The notes under the pieces: generated by a model | The model's database searches: none | What the model saw: the letters and a program-made list of their open reading frames with translations, nothing else | What the model was told of the DNA's origin: nothing | Made by a program: the position numbers and the translations under genes | Shown: positions 37,591-49,088 of the stretch, one piece after another | Layout of the letters: each line of letters begins with the position of its first letter | Numbering within the stretch: the first letter of the stretch is position 1 | NCBI RefSeq assembly: GCF_033568475.1 | Contig: NC_133120.1 | Location: 90,476,151-90,540,150 of the forward strand | DNA: 64,000 bases | Reading direction: 5' to 3' | Source: Henckelia pumila | Lineage: Eukaryota; Streptophyta; Magnoliopsida; Lamiales; Gesneriaceae

Positions 37591-40125
37591 GGCCTTCACT
37601 CAAGGTCTTCGGGAAGGGGAATTTTTCAAATCACTAGTGAAGAAAGCACCCCGGACTTTCGAAGATTTGCTGGCTCGGGCTGAAAAATACATTAACATGG
37701 AGGAAGCTCAGAGGCAGAAGAAGGAGGTAACCCGGCGGGAGGGAGGCCAGGAACAAGGAAGAAGTAGAGAAAGCCATGATCCCATGGGGCGGTTATCCCG
37801 GTATGCTCCGCACCGAGGGACCCGAGATAGGGCTGTTCACGTGTGCGAAGAAGGAGTTGCGACCCAGACCCCTGTTTCTAGGGAGAAGTTTTGGAAGTAC
37901 TGTGCGCTTCATCAGGAGTGCACTCATGACACCAGTAAATGCCGAACTCTGCAGCAGAGACATCAGCTACCTTATGTTAGAGATGGTAAGCTGGTTCCGA
38001 AAAAGCCCCGAAGCGTGCCTTGGCTTCAGGGGTCACAGACACTAGTTCCTCCCCGGGATGTCACCAGCTCTCGGGAAAAAGGGAAACAAGAAATGGATCA
38101 TGCAAAAAAGGACAAGACATCAGGAGATGGGCCAGCCAAAGGTATCATTAACATGATATCGGGAGGATCTACTGACGGAGATTCGAACCGGGCTAGGAAG
38201 GCCTGGAGTCGGAGGGAAATTTTAGGGGTGGAGGAAGGGCGACAGGGTTCAGGGCCAATCATCACATTCGGACCCCAAGACCTGGAAGGAGTAAACTTAC
38301 CACATAATGACGCCTTGCTTATACAAGCTCGGATCGCCAATTATGATGTTCGAAGGGTGTTTGTCGACTCGGGAAGCTCAGTAAACGTCCTTTTTCAAGA
38401 AGCATTCAAGCAGATGGATCTGCATGGGTATGAGTTGAGCCCGGTAAAAACTGCCTTATATGATTTTGCAGGGCACACCGTTCAACCCCAAGGAGAAATG
38501 TTGCTGCCCATAAACTTAGGGTCAGGAGATGAGAAGAGGACGGTCATGACAAGATTCACATTAGTAGAAGCACCCTCTTCTTATAATGTCATCTTGGGGA
38601 GGCCGGCTATGAATTCTTTCAAAGCCGTGGCCTCAGCTTACCATCAAAAGATCAAATTCCCAGTGGGAGATAAGGTCGGAGAAGTCCAAGGAGATCAACC
38701 TTCTTCCCAAAAATGCTATGCCGAGACAGTGAAGGTAGATTACAAGAGGGCAAGACAGAGTGGGAAGGAAGGAGCCCAGGGAGGAAAAGAAGTCTGTTCT
38801 GTGGAGGAGTCTAAAGGTGAGTACGAAGAGGTGGAGCTGGAGCTCGGGCAAACAGGGAAGTTTGTTAAAATAGCCCGGGACTTAGAAGCAAGGTTGGCTG
38901 AAACATTGAAAGGTTGCCTCATTCAGAATAAGGATGTGTTCGCCTGGGCTCAGGGCGATTTGATGGGAGTTTCATCTCATGTTGCAGAGCACAAACTCAA
39001 CATCATCTCTGGATCCCGGCCTGTATTACAAAAGAAGAGGCATTTCGGGGCTGAGAAGGATAAAGTGATAGCGGAGCAGGTTCAAGAGCTACTGCAGGCC
39101 GGACACATCAAAGAAGTACAATTTCCTACTTGGTTGTCCAACGTAGTGCTGGTACCAAAAGCTACCGGGAAGTGGCGGATGTGTGTGGATTTCCTGGATT
39201 TAAATAAAGCCTGCCCCAAGGATTGTTATCCTTTACCCCGGATTGACCAATTGGTGGATTCCACATCCGGGTGTGAATTGCTGAGCTTCATGGATGAATA
39301 CCAGGGCTACCATCAAATTCCTGTAGCCCTGAAAGATCAAGACAAAGTCAGTTTTATCACCTCGGGAGGTACTTTCTGTTACGTGGTTATGCCATTTGGT
39401 CTAAAAAATGCAGGGGCTACGTATCAACGGATGATGGACAGAGTGTTCCGGGAACAGGTGGGTCGAAACGTGGAGGTATATGTGGATGATATATTGGTGA
39501 AGTCCAGGACCCGGGATTGTTTTATACCCGACCTGGAGGAAACTTTTGCCACAGTTCGGCGGTATGGGATCAAGTTGAATCCGGCCAAGTGTATGTTTGG
39601 GGTGAAAAGTGGCAAGTTTCTGGGGTTCATGGTAACTGAACGTGGGATAGAAGTCAACCCAGAAAAAGTGAAGCTGTTGCGGGAAATGTCTTCGCCAACA
39701 TCTATCAAGGAGGTACAGCGATTGACCGGTCGGATTACAGCCCTGGCTCGGTTTATAGCTCGGTCAGCTCACCGCAGCTATCATTTTTTCCAAGTGTTGC
39801 GTAAAGCCCAGAGGTTTGGCTGGACTGAGCAGTGCGAGCAGGCCTTTCAGGAGTTGAAGGAGCATCTGGCTAGCTTGCCTATCTTGGTTAAGCCAGAGCC
39901 AGGGGAAAGATTGTGGATATATCTGTCTACTACTGAGAAGGCGGTCAGCACTGTTTTAATAAAAGAGGAAAAGGGAGATCAGAGGCATGTGTACTACGTC
40001 AGTCATGCTTTGAAGGGGGCGGAAGTTAGATATACGGAGATTGAGAAGATGGCCCTGGCTCTGGTAATAACAGCCCGGAAATTGAGACCTTATTTCTTGT
40101 CTCACCCGGTAACTATTTTTACTAA
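37591..40125 (+). mobile_element. Tat element, end of gag, protease and reverse transcriptase region
   Basis: Resumes the gag region interrupted by Tekay (APRTFEDLLARAEKYINMEE). It then shows a protease (VRRVFVDSGSSVNVLFQEAF) and a reverse transcriptase with WRMCVDFLDLNKACPKD, YPLPRIDQLVD, FGLKNAGATYQRMMD and the YVDDILVKS catalytic box. The first RNase H begins (LWIYLSTTEKAVSTVLI) where the solo LTR interrupts. Fossil. Confidence 0.92.
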
Positions 40126-40130
40126 TAGCC

Positions 40131-42707
40131 TGAAACATCTACTACTAATAAATGCGGAATTTTTTAGTTTTTATTTTACTAAAAATAATACTATACATAT
40201 ATGTCCATACATATATGTATAAAATTTAGAAATAATACTAAAAATTAAATCCTTTTAATAATAACTTAAATAAATAAAAATCTTGAAACATGCAATATTA
40301 ATAAAAATCCGTAACTCAAAATTCAAACCCAAGCATGCGAAAATAAACATAAATAAAGTGAAACATGTTTAAAATCCTTGATAAAATATTTCAAACATAA
40401 TAAAGCTCTAAGGCAACGGTCACGGGGTCCACTGCCAGCTCGCTCATACGTCATCGCCACCGGTAGGAGCAACATAATAGTCATCTGACTCACCTACACC
40501 ATATAAGCGTAGTGAGCCTAGGGGCTCAACATGTCTAACCCTTTATAGCAAGGTTAAAAATAATGCAACACATAATCATACTAATACATATATGTGTACA
40601 TGCATGCATGAATAAAATATTTCATCATCTTGCCATAAACATCACTGATCTTATTCTTGAACATAAGCATACATAATATAGTTGAGCACGACATTTTGAA
40701 ACATAATATGGTCCTATCCGTAAGTGTGACTAAATCTGTGCCGACTGATCAGTCTCCTGAACCAACGTACGTGGCGGTGATAAATCACCTTTGTGCTGGT
40801 AGTAAACTACCTCTTAACATAAATAGTGGATAACCACCTCTGTGCTGTCACACTACTTCAATTCCCATCATAAAAATATTTTGCTCAACACTTGATCATA
40901 ATCATAACATGTAAATTTTTCATGAATGATGCACTAAAAATATGTCCGTAATATATATTTAATTTATTTTCATAATAAATATACTTATACTTAAAATATA
41001 AACTGCATGCATAAAATAATTAAATATATATTTCGGACTTAGTTATTTTTCATGGGTTGGTCCTGACTGCTGATCACTCACTTTAAACCCATTAAACTTA
41101 AATAAAAGCCCAATAATTATATCTTAGCCCAAATAACTTAATTAACTTAACTGGGCCTAAATAAATTATTTAAGCCCTTTAACTTAATTAAATCCAATAA
41201 AACTCTAGACTGGCCCCAAAAATCCACTGACTGGCCCAAAAATTCTCATGGGCTCCCAAGCCCATAAAAATTATTGGGCTAACTTAAATAAATTATTTAA
41301 GCCCAAATAAAATTATTTGGAGGCCCAAATAATTTTTCTAACTAATTATTAAAGCCCAAATACACTTAAACTATTAAATACTTAAAAATTAAAATACCCG
41401 AGCCCGGCCCATCTAACCCAGACCCAGTCCCTACTGACCCGACCCACTACACCCCCAGGACCCGACCCGGACCCCCAGGACCCGACCCAACCCAACCCAC
41501 AGCCCAAAACCCGATCCCCCTCCCTCTTCCTCTCCCGGCCGCGAGCAGCAGGCCTTCTTGGCCTGCTGCCGGCCAGCTCCGGCCGCCCCTGGCCGGAGCG
41601 CTGCCACCCAGACGTAGCCCACATCTGGGCGGTCCTAACCCACCATGGCTCAGCCCGAGCCATGGTCCCTACCTCAAACCCGAAGCCTCCTTCCACTGAA
41701 CCCTAAACTGCACCCTCCTTGGACCAAAACTGAACCAGCTTGCCCCAGCCCCTTTCCAGCCCCAAACCGGCCAAACCACACCAGCCTAGGGACCCTAAGG
41801 AACCCCCCATGTGCCCCCTGACCAGCAGCCATGCACACACCATAGCAAAAACGTGAGTATGAACATGCAAATGAAGCAAACCCATGAGTCATTCATGTTC
41901 TACTATGAAACCTTAACCATTTTCGAACATAACACCAACATCTCAATGAAAAATCTGACATGAACAAAAATAAATAGCTTATATGGTGTTAAAGGAAGGA
42001 ATTAAACATGTCTTTTGATTTATTTGAAGGCTAAGACCGCGTGTACGACTTCGGGACGGCGAACGGATGACGAACTCTCAAAAATCTTTGAAGGATCGGC
42101 TATGGAGGCTTGATTATTCTGCTGGAAACGTGAGAATGGGGTGAAGGGGATGGATGGTGTCGGCTGAAGGAGATAGTGGTGGGGTGTGGGGTAGGTTTAG
42201 GTTTTAAATTTTTGATAAAATAATAATTTATTATTTAATTAATAAAATAAACTTGAAAACTCTTAAACATAATAATTAAATCTGAAAATAAAAATTCAAA
42301 ATCCCGAAATTATTAAATAGGATAATTTTAAAAATTAATAAAATTCAATAAAGAGACTAATTTTGGCTAAAAATAAACCCTTAAAAAAATATATAATTAA
42401 ATACTAAAATTTTCTTGACAAAATATCTTAAAATATTATTTTAAGGCTCATAAAACTCATAAAATATTTTTGGCTAAAAATTTTGGTATCTCGTCCGTCC
42501 ACAGTCCCGTCTACGCGATCAACTCAATAAAATTCTCAAAAATCTAAAATACAATAATTGCGGGTTAAATGATAAAATAAATTTAAATCATGCATATAAT
42601 TCACATAATAACACATAAATGTCATTTAACCCAAATATAAATTTTAAATAATTATTTTTCCTAATTATGCATGCGAATTTACGTATTAAAAATTTTCGGA
42701 CGTTACA
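40131..42707 (-). repeat. Solo LTR of a Tekay-type relative, reverse orientation
   Basis: On the minus strand it starts TGTAACGTCC and ends TTTCA. It is 2577 bp long and flanked by the duplication TAGCC (40126-40130 and 42708-42712). It is clearly related to, but well diverged from, the LTR of the Tekay element: it shares the start, the GC-rich middle block, the palindrome run and the ACCTACACCATATAAG region. A lone LTR with intact duplication implies recombination between the two LTRs of a former full element. The frames at 41382-41892 lie in its GC-rich block and are not genes. Confidence 0.93.
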
Positions 42708-42712
42708 TAGCC

Positions 42713-44566
42713 TCCTAGGGCGAATCATGACTCATCCGGATGCCTCGGGGAGGCTCGTAAAATGGTCGGTGGAGTTGGGAGAATATGACATTGAATACCA
42801 GCCGCGTAAAGCCATCAAAGCCCAGGCTTTATCCGATTTTTTGACAGAGGTGGCCATTTTTGGCCAAGAGGAAGTATGGAGGGTTTTTGTAGATGGAGCC
42901 AGTGGTGTTGGAGGCAGTGGTGTAGGGGTCATCCTGATCTCACCTACCCAGGAGAAAATCGAGATAGCCGTAAAGATGGATTTCCAGGCCTCCAACAACG
43001 AAGGTGAATATGAGGCTGTGATAGCTGGGATGCAACGGGCTCGGGAAGTCGGGGTAAGTCATATTATAATATATTCTGACTCACAGTTGGTTGTTCAGCA
43101 AGTAAAGAAGACATTCTGTACCCGAGAGGAGAAATTGGTAAAATATTGTAAGATAATTGAAGAACTCGGGGCCAGTTTCACTACTTGGAGTATAGAGCAG
43201 ATACCCCGGGAAGAAAATATGGAAGCAGACGCCTTGGCTAAAAGAGCGGTCACTGGGGAAAATGATGGTAAAGAATCCCTGGTACAGAGGGAAATGATGG
43301 CTGCCATAGAAGCCCGGGAGCCGGTCCTCCGAGAAGATACATGGATGGCCCCGATGGTCAAGTACCTTACCCATGGGGATCTCCCGGAAGACAAAGGACA
43401 AGCCCGGGTCATACGAAGACAGGTAGCCAGATTTGCTATTTTAGGAGGAAGGCTTTATAGGCGTTCCTATCAGGGCCCTTTGCTCAAATGCTTGGGGGAA
43501 GGGGAAACATAATATGTCTTACGGGAAGTGCACGAGGGATGTTGTGGAAACCATGGAGGGTCTATGAGTCTGGTCCGAAGGGTATTGTTGTCCGGATACT
43601 GGTGGCCCACTTTGCAGGCTGATGCATCTAAAATTGCCCGGTCTTGTGAAGGATGTCAGAGGTTCGGCAATATACAGCATAGCCCGGCAAGTAGATTGAA
43701 TCCCGTATGGGCATCGTGCCCCTTTGACCAATGGGGTCTGAACATAGTAGGACCTTTTTCACAAGCCCGGGCACAGAAGAAATTCTTGCTGGTAGCCGTT
43801 GATTATTTTTCCAAGTGGGTGGAGGCAGAGCCTTTGGCAAAAATAACAGAAGCCGAAGTGATGAAGTTTTTGTGGAAGAACATAGTGTGCCGGTTTGGGC
43901 TCCCAAGGAAGTTGGTTTCGGATAATGGTAGGCAGTTTCAGGGGCAGAAATTGGCAGATTGGTGTGCCGAGATGAACATTAAGCAGGCCTTCACCTTGAT
44001 CGTCTATCCTCAAAGTAATGGTCAAACAAAAGTGACCAACCGTACTATTGTTCGATCTTTACAGGCTCGGTTGCATGGAATGGGGAAAGACTGGGTTGAA
44101 GAGATCCCCAAGTGTGTTGTGGGCCTATCGAACCACTCCTCATACTGCTACACAGGAATCACCTTTTAGCCTGGTATATGGTTCGGAGGCTGTTCTTCCA
44201 GTAGAGATTGGACAACCTTCAGCTCGGATTAGGGCATATGAGGATACGGAAGAAGGAGCCCGGGCACAAGAATTGGATCTCATTGAAGAGCGAAGGGAGA
44301 AAGCAGCTCGCAGAATGGAGGCCTATAGAGCTCGGGTGATGAGAGCCTATAATCGAAAAGTCAAACCTCGGGAATTACAGGAAGGAGAGTTGGTATTGAA
44401 GAGAGTTAATCCAGCAGGGAAAGTGGGGAAGCTAGATGCCCGATGGGAGGGGCCATACAAGCTTATCAGAAAGGTCGGTGCTAATACTTGGTACCTACAG
44501 GATAGTCAGGGACGCCCCCTCAAACGACCATGGAATGCTTTACATTTGAAGAAATATTTTATGTAG
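42713..44566 (+). mobile_element. Tat element, RNase H, archaeal-type RNase H and integrase region
   Basis: It continues the polymerase polyprotein after the solo LTR: the end of the first RNase H (LVKWSVELGEYDIEYQPRKA), then a second, archaeal-type RNase H (VFVDGASGVGGSGVGVIL, SNNEGEYEAVIAGMQRA, IIYSDSQLVVQQV, and ENMEADALAKRA). The integrase follows, with a zinc-binding part near 43530-43680, a core (LLVAVDYFSKWVEAEPLAKI) and its C-terminal extension. Two RNase H domains are the hallmark of the Tat lineage. A few breaks; fossil. Confidence 0.9.
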
Positions 44567-44629
44567 TGTTTTGTATTCGATGTTTATTAATGAAGGAGTT
44601 TATTCATTAAAGAAGGTTTTCTATTATCT

Positions 44630-45275
44630 AAGTCCGGGAGGTTCCAGGCCCCGGCACCCATCTTAAGTCCAAGGCATATATAAGCCCTTGGAATTATATA
44701 AGCCCGAGAGGTTCCAAGCCCCGGCACCCATCTTAAGCCCAAGGCATATATAAGTCATTGACATTATATAAGCCCGGGAGGTTCCAGGCCCCGACACCCA
44801 TCTTAAGCCCAAGACATATATAAGCCCTTGGCATTATTTAAGCCCGGGAGGTTCCAGGCCCCGGCACCCATCTTAAGCCCAAGGCATATATAAGTCATTG
44901 GCATTATATAAGCCCGGGAGGTTCCAGGCCCCGGCACCCATCTTAAGCCCAAGGCATATATAAGCCCTTGGCATTATATAAGCCCGGGAGATTCCAGGCC
45001 CCGGCACCCATCTTAAGCCCAAGACATATATAAGCCCTTGGCATTATATAAGCCCGGGAGGTTTCAGGCCCCCGCACCCATCTTAAGCCCAAGGCATATA
45101 TAAGCCATTGGCATTATATAAGCCCGGGAGGTTCCAGGCCCCGGCACCCATTTTTAGCCCAAGGCATATATAAGCTCTTGGCATTATATAAGCCCGGGAG
45201 GTTCCAGGCCCCGGCATCCATTTTTATCTCAAGGCATATATAAGCCTGGGAGGTTCCAGGTCCTGGCACCCAGTG
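44630..45275 (+). repeat. 70-bp tandem repeat array, about nine units
   Basis: Units begin at 44630, 44700, 44770, 44840, 44910, 44980, 45050, 45120 and 45190, and a partial one at 45242. Each contains GGGAGGTTCCAGGCCCCGGC and two TATATAAG-type words. The array lies between the end of the integrase region and the 3' side of the antisense region. It is not a CRISPR: the units abut without spacers. Confidence 0.95.
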
Positions 45276-45440
45276 GAACCCAAAGAAAGACAAGCTTTGT
45301 TCTGTTATGGCGGGGAAGGATTCAAATATTCAATACATCACACAATGAAGAAGTTGTGAATAACATTGATAATAAAGCGATTACAGAAGGTGGGGCTTCC
45401 ACGGCCCAATTACAAATATAATAATGATTCAAATTGCAGG

Positions 45441-47893
45441 GTTATTAGAGGGGCCGCCATCTTCAGTTGTCTGAGTTCCTTCAGTAGGAGCAGCCTTCAC
45501 ACCTTTAGCTCCTTTGGCACCAGGGAGGGAGTCAATGGCCTTGTCCAAATCTGGAAAATCTTTCTTGTTAGAGGACCATAGGCCGGCTTCCTCGAACTGA
45601 TCTCGGCATTTGTAAAAGCCGACTTGGAAGAAGGTGTACGACTTGTCCACCACTGCTTCTTGAAACTCAGCAGAAGATATGAAAGACGCTTTAAGCTCTT
45701 CTTCTAATTTCAGGCGGGTTTCCAGAGCCGTTACTGCTTTTTCAGCTTTATCCTTGGCAATGGCCGCCTCAGTCTGAGCCTCTGCAGCTCGGTTCTCAGC
45801 CGCCCTCAACTCAGTCGTGGTAGTGGTTAGGGCATCTCGAGCTTGCCCCAGATCTGCTTCAAGACGAGCACGATCTAGTTGAGCAGATTGAAGAGCCTGC
45901 TCAGTAGTCTCCAAGGCGGAGCAGAGGCTGGACGCTACTTGGTCATGGGTCTGCTTCGTCGCCACCAAATCCTGTTCCAATTTTTTATTTAGCTCAGCAG
46001 TAGCCCGGGACCTCTCCGCCTCCACATGCGCCCGGTCTGTCTCGATCCTACCAAAACGGGTCGCATCTTCATAGCTTTCCACCAGCATGTGCAGCCCATG
46101 AAAACATGGGTATTAGAAAGGTAAGGTGAAACATCATTCAATCTACGTCTAACAGACTTACAGATATAATCCGGTTGGTGCCCTCGAAGTATTTGAAATT
46201 CGGGCCCTGATGATAGAGATGAAGCTGCTCCGCAGAGGTTAGAAGATCCTTCAGCATCCGTACTCCTCAACCAGAAGCCCCGGTTTGGAATATGTTTTCT
46301 TTGGCGCCCAAGGGACTAGAGCCCTGTGCAGCTTGGTAAAAGCGCGCCAAGGGCTGAAAGGAGGGCGAAAGGGGAGCCCCCTCTTCAGGATCGCTTAGAA
46401 TGACAGTCTCTGGCTCCCCCACAGCTTTTCTTTTACGGATCAGGTGGGAGGAGGGTTCGGCAATAGGGGAGGTAGGCTCGTCACCTAGCCTGGTTTCCAA
46501 AGAAGGAATCGTGGATGGCATGGCCGCAGCAGGGGGAACGACAGGCCCGGGACCAGTTAAGGAGGCTGGATGCTCTTGGGCCTGAATCCCGTGAGCCCGA
46601 CGTTCTTCAGCAAGTTGGAGGACCCTTGCTTTCCTGGCCGCCTCCGCAGCCATGGCTTCTTCTTTTCTCTGAGCAGCTGCCTTCTCAGCTGCCCATTTTT
46701 CGGCAAAGGCCTGCTTTATTAGTCGAGATTTTTTATTTTTCTTGGTGGTTGGTTCTGCTGCACAAAAAGAATTGGTATATTAAAAACAGTATGGAAGAGA
46801 AGCAAGTACTTAATAGCAGTAAAACATACCAGAGGCCGGGGCCGGGTCATCATACTCATCAATAATCCGGTCTACCGGATCAACTACCCGGGCACCCAGC
46901 CCATAATGATTCAAGCTTTTTTTCTTCCAAAAGAGGGGCCGAAGGAAATTTTTTGTTTTCTACCAACTCTTGAGAGCGGAGGTATGGCCCCTCAACTTTA
47001 TAATTCCTAGGGAGCTCGGGTTGGAGAGGAAGAGCTGTCAGGAATTGAGTGGGGTTGGTCCGGGCTGAAGGTAACTGAATGTAGAAGAATCTCTCTTTCC
47101 ATCCCTTCCAGGAGGAAGGGGTGTCGTCCAGAAAGCGGGCGTTTTGCCGAGCGTTCAAAGAGAATGCCATCTCGGTAAAACGGCAAGCAAAATAGTAATG
47201 GAAAACAAGAGGGGTGATGACCAAGTTATGCATTTTGAAAAGGACATAGGTGGCAGCCATCATGCGGAAAGCGTTTGGATGAAATTGGTTCAGGGGAACC
47301 TTGTAAAAAGCAGCAACATTATAGTAAAAAGGAGGGACCGGGAAACGGAACCCATTTCTGAGTTGCTCCCTAAACCCATTTCTGAGTTGCTCCCTAAAGA
47401 AGGTATAGAAACCCTCGGGGGGCTGGTTCGCTTTACCCAATGGACCAGGGATAATGATAGAATAAGATGGGGGAATATTACCCATGACTCGGATTTCCTC
47501 TATCGACTCTGGACGAAGAGTGCTAGTCTTACTGGAAAACCAAGGGATGTCAGGATTTGGCTTCACAGAAGAAGAAAGGAGCATAGGTTCAATAATTTTG
47601 GTTTTCCCTTTGTCCTTGGAAGTCCCAGCAAGGGCTTTTTTAGGTCGGGAAGAGGAAGGAACCACTGTCACCGCGTGGGCAACAGAAGTGACAGGGGGTG
47701 GGGAATCATGGCGTAGAGCCGCCGATTCTACGCTACCGGAGCCATGGGCGTTGGCACCAGAGGTTGACGAAGTCGATTCAGAGATGGTCGCGAAGAAAAA
47801 CAGGGGGAATGTAGTTGGGAGTGGATGAAAACTTACAAGAAGGTGAGTACACACGAACGGAGGTTGGAGAAATCGCCGAGGGGTAGCAGCCAA
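45441..47893 (-). mobile_element. Antisense coding region of the Tat element (putative gypsy-type transposon protein)
   Basis: On the strand opposite to gag-pol there are long protein-like frames. The first (about 46880-47893) contains IPPSYSIIIPGPLGKANQPP followed by FPVPPFYYNVAAFYKVPLNQ and NAFRMMAATYVLFKMHNLVI. This resembles the plant 'putative gypsy type transposon' domain (Pfam Transposase_28), from memory. Further on are a glutamate/alanine-rich part and a long coiled coil (about 45600-46080, with repeated LEADLGQARDALTTTTTELR-like heptads). A TATA box lies upstream (47955-47964), and a GTAAGT donor-like word near the beginning suggests splicing. Additional antisense frames are known in some Tat-lineage elements. 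It is in several pieces; I do not separate introns from decay. A 24-bp stretch is duplicated in tandem near 47350-47400. Confidence 0.75.
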
Positions 47894-47954
47894 AAAAATT
47901 GGAGGAGGTAAATGTGCGAAGAGGAAGAAAGTGAGCTGTGGAAAAGGAGATGGC

Positions 47955-47964
47955 TTATATATAG
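47955..47964 (-). promoter_or_regulatory. TATA box for the antisense region
   Basis: The minus strand reads CTATATATAAGCC about 60 bases upstream of the antisense frame, in GC-richer surroundings. It is a good candidate for an independent Pol II promoter within the element. Confidence 0.6.
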
Positions 47965-48383
47965 AGACTCACGGTGAATCTAGGCCGTGGATTTCAAAAC
48001 AATCGAATGGTGGGGGTGAGCTTGGGAAGTTGAACCGGGCAGGGTAATGATGATGCGGGCAAGTGAAAGGACAGGTAACGGCCACTGACCCCTGCTCGTC
48101 TTTTCAAATTCTAGGGTTGACGTCAGCCCTATCATATTTTCGGAAAATTTCAAAATATTTTTCTCCCATCCATTAAGAGAGAAGCATTAGGAGTGGTGAT
48201 GCCCCGATAAGGCAGGGGTGGCAGGGCCATGAAAGGCCAGGGGTGTCAGGGCTGTATTAAAGCAAGGGTAGCAGGGCTGTTAGTCAGGACAGCGAGTAAG
48301 GCTCTAGCCCGACTATTTTTGGAAGGAGTATGATACCCTGGTAAGACAGGGGTGGCAGGGCCATGAAAGGCCAGGGGTGTCAG

Positions 48384-49088
48384 TGTGACGCCCGGGGCTG
48401 AAGAGGCAAGGAGTGATCGTCGGTGCCAAGAGGTTGCACGGACAATGAGCGGCTCCTGGTAGGCTTCTAGGCGGAGGGAGACATGAATGAACTGATCCCG
48501 TGCCGGAATGAGAAGGATTCTGAGACTGTGTAGGTATGGGACTACATGGTTGAGGAGGGCTTAAAAGATTTCACATGTACTATTCATATCAATAAGGTGC
48601 ATCTTCTTTTCGTGAGCTCATCACATAAGAACTCCAAAGTTAAGCGTGCTTGACTTGGGGCAATTATAGGATGGGTGACCCCCTGGAAAGTTTTTCAGGG
48701 TGCGCGTGTGAGTGAGGACATAAGCACGCTGAAAAGATACGTCTTGATACAGTGGGTCGTTTCAAATGGTATCAGAGCCGACCTCTCTTAGTACGGTATG
48801 GTTCGGGGACGAACCAAGCGGCTCCTGATAGGCTTCTAGGCGGAGGGAGACATGAATGAACCGATCACGTGCCGGAATGAGAAGGATTCTGAGACTGTGT
48901 AGGTATGAGACTACATGGTTGAGGAGGGCTTAAAAGATTTCATATGTACTATTCATATCAAGAAGGTGCATCTTCTTTTCGTGAGCTCATCACATAAGAA
49001 CTCCAAAGTTAAGCGTGCTTGACTTGGGGCAATTATAGGATGGGTGACCCCCTGAAAAGTTTCTCAGGGTGCGTGTGAGTGAGGACAT
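48384..49088 (+). mobile_element. Cassandra TRIM retrotransposon, incomplete
   Basis: A 5' LTR of 381 bp (48384-48764, starting TGTGACGCCCGGGG and ending GTCGTTTCA) is followed by the primer site TGGTATCAGAGCC (48767-48779), a very short internal stretch and a second, incomplete LTR copy (48817 to about 49088). Both LTR copies include 5S rRNA-like sequence, the defining trait of Cassandra. There is no coding capacity. Fossil nested in the Tat 3' LTR. Confidence 0.92.
48612..48705 (+). other. 5S rRNA-like segment within the Cassandra LTR
   Basis: AAGTTAAGCGTGCTTG (the 5S A-box) and TAGGATGGGTGACC with CCTGG (intermediate element and C-box region) match plant 5S rRNA in order and spacing, with differences elsewhere. 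It recurs in the second LTR copy. It is not a 5S gene, but known Cassandra elements keep this Pol III promoter region. Confidence 0.9.

Noticed and set aside
41382-41892. Several overlapping minus-strand frames
   Set aside because: They are in the GC-rich block of the solo LTR, are proline/glycine-rich in several frames, and show no domain.
44630-45275. CRISPR-like array
   Set aside because: Units of 70 bp abut directly without unique spacers, in a plant retrotransposon; simple tandem repeat.
48612-48705. A 5S rRNA gene
   Set aside because: The sequence is duplicated in two LTR copies with a retroviral-type primer site between them and diverges from 5S in many places; it is Cassandra.
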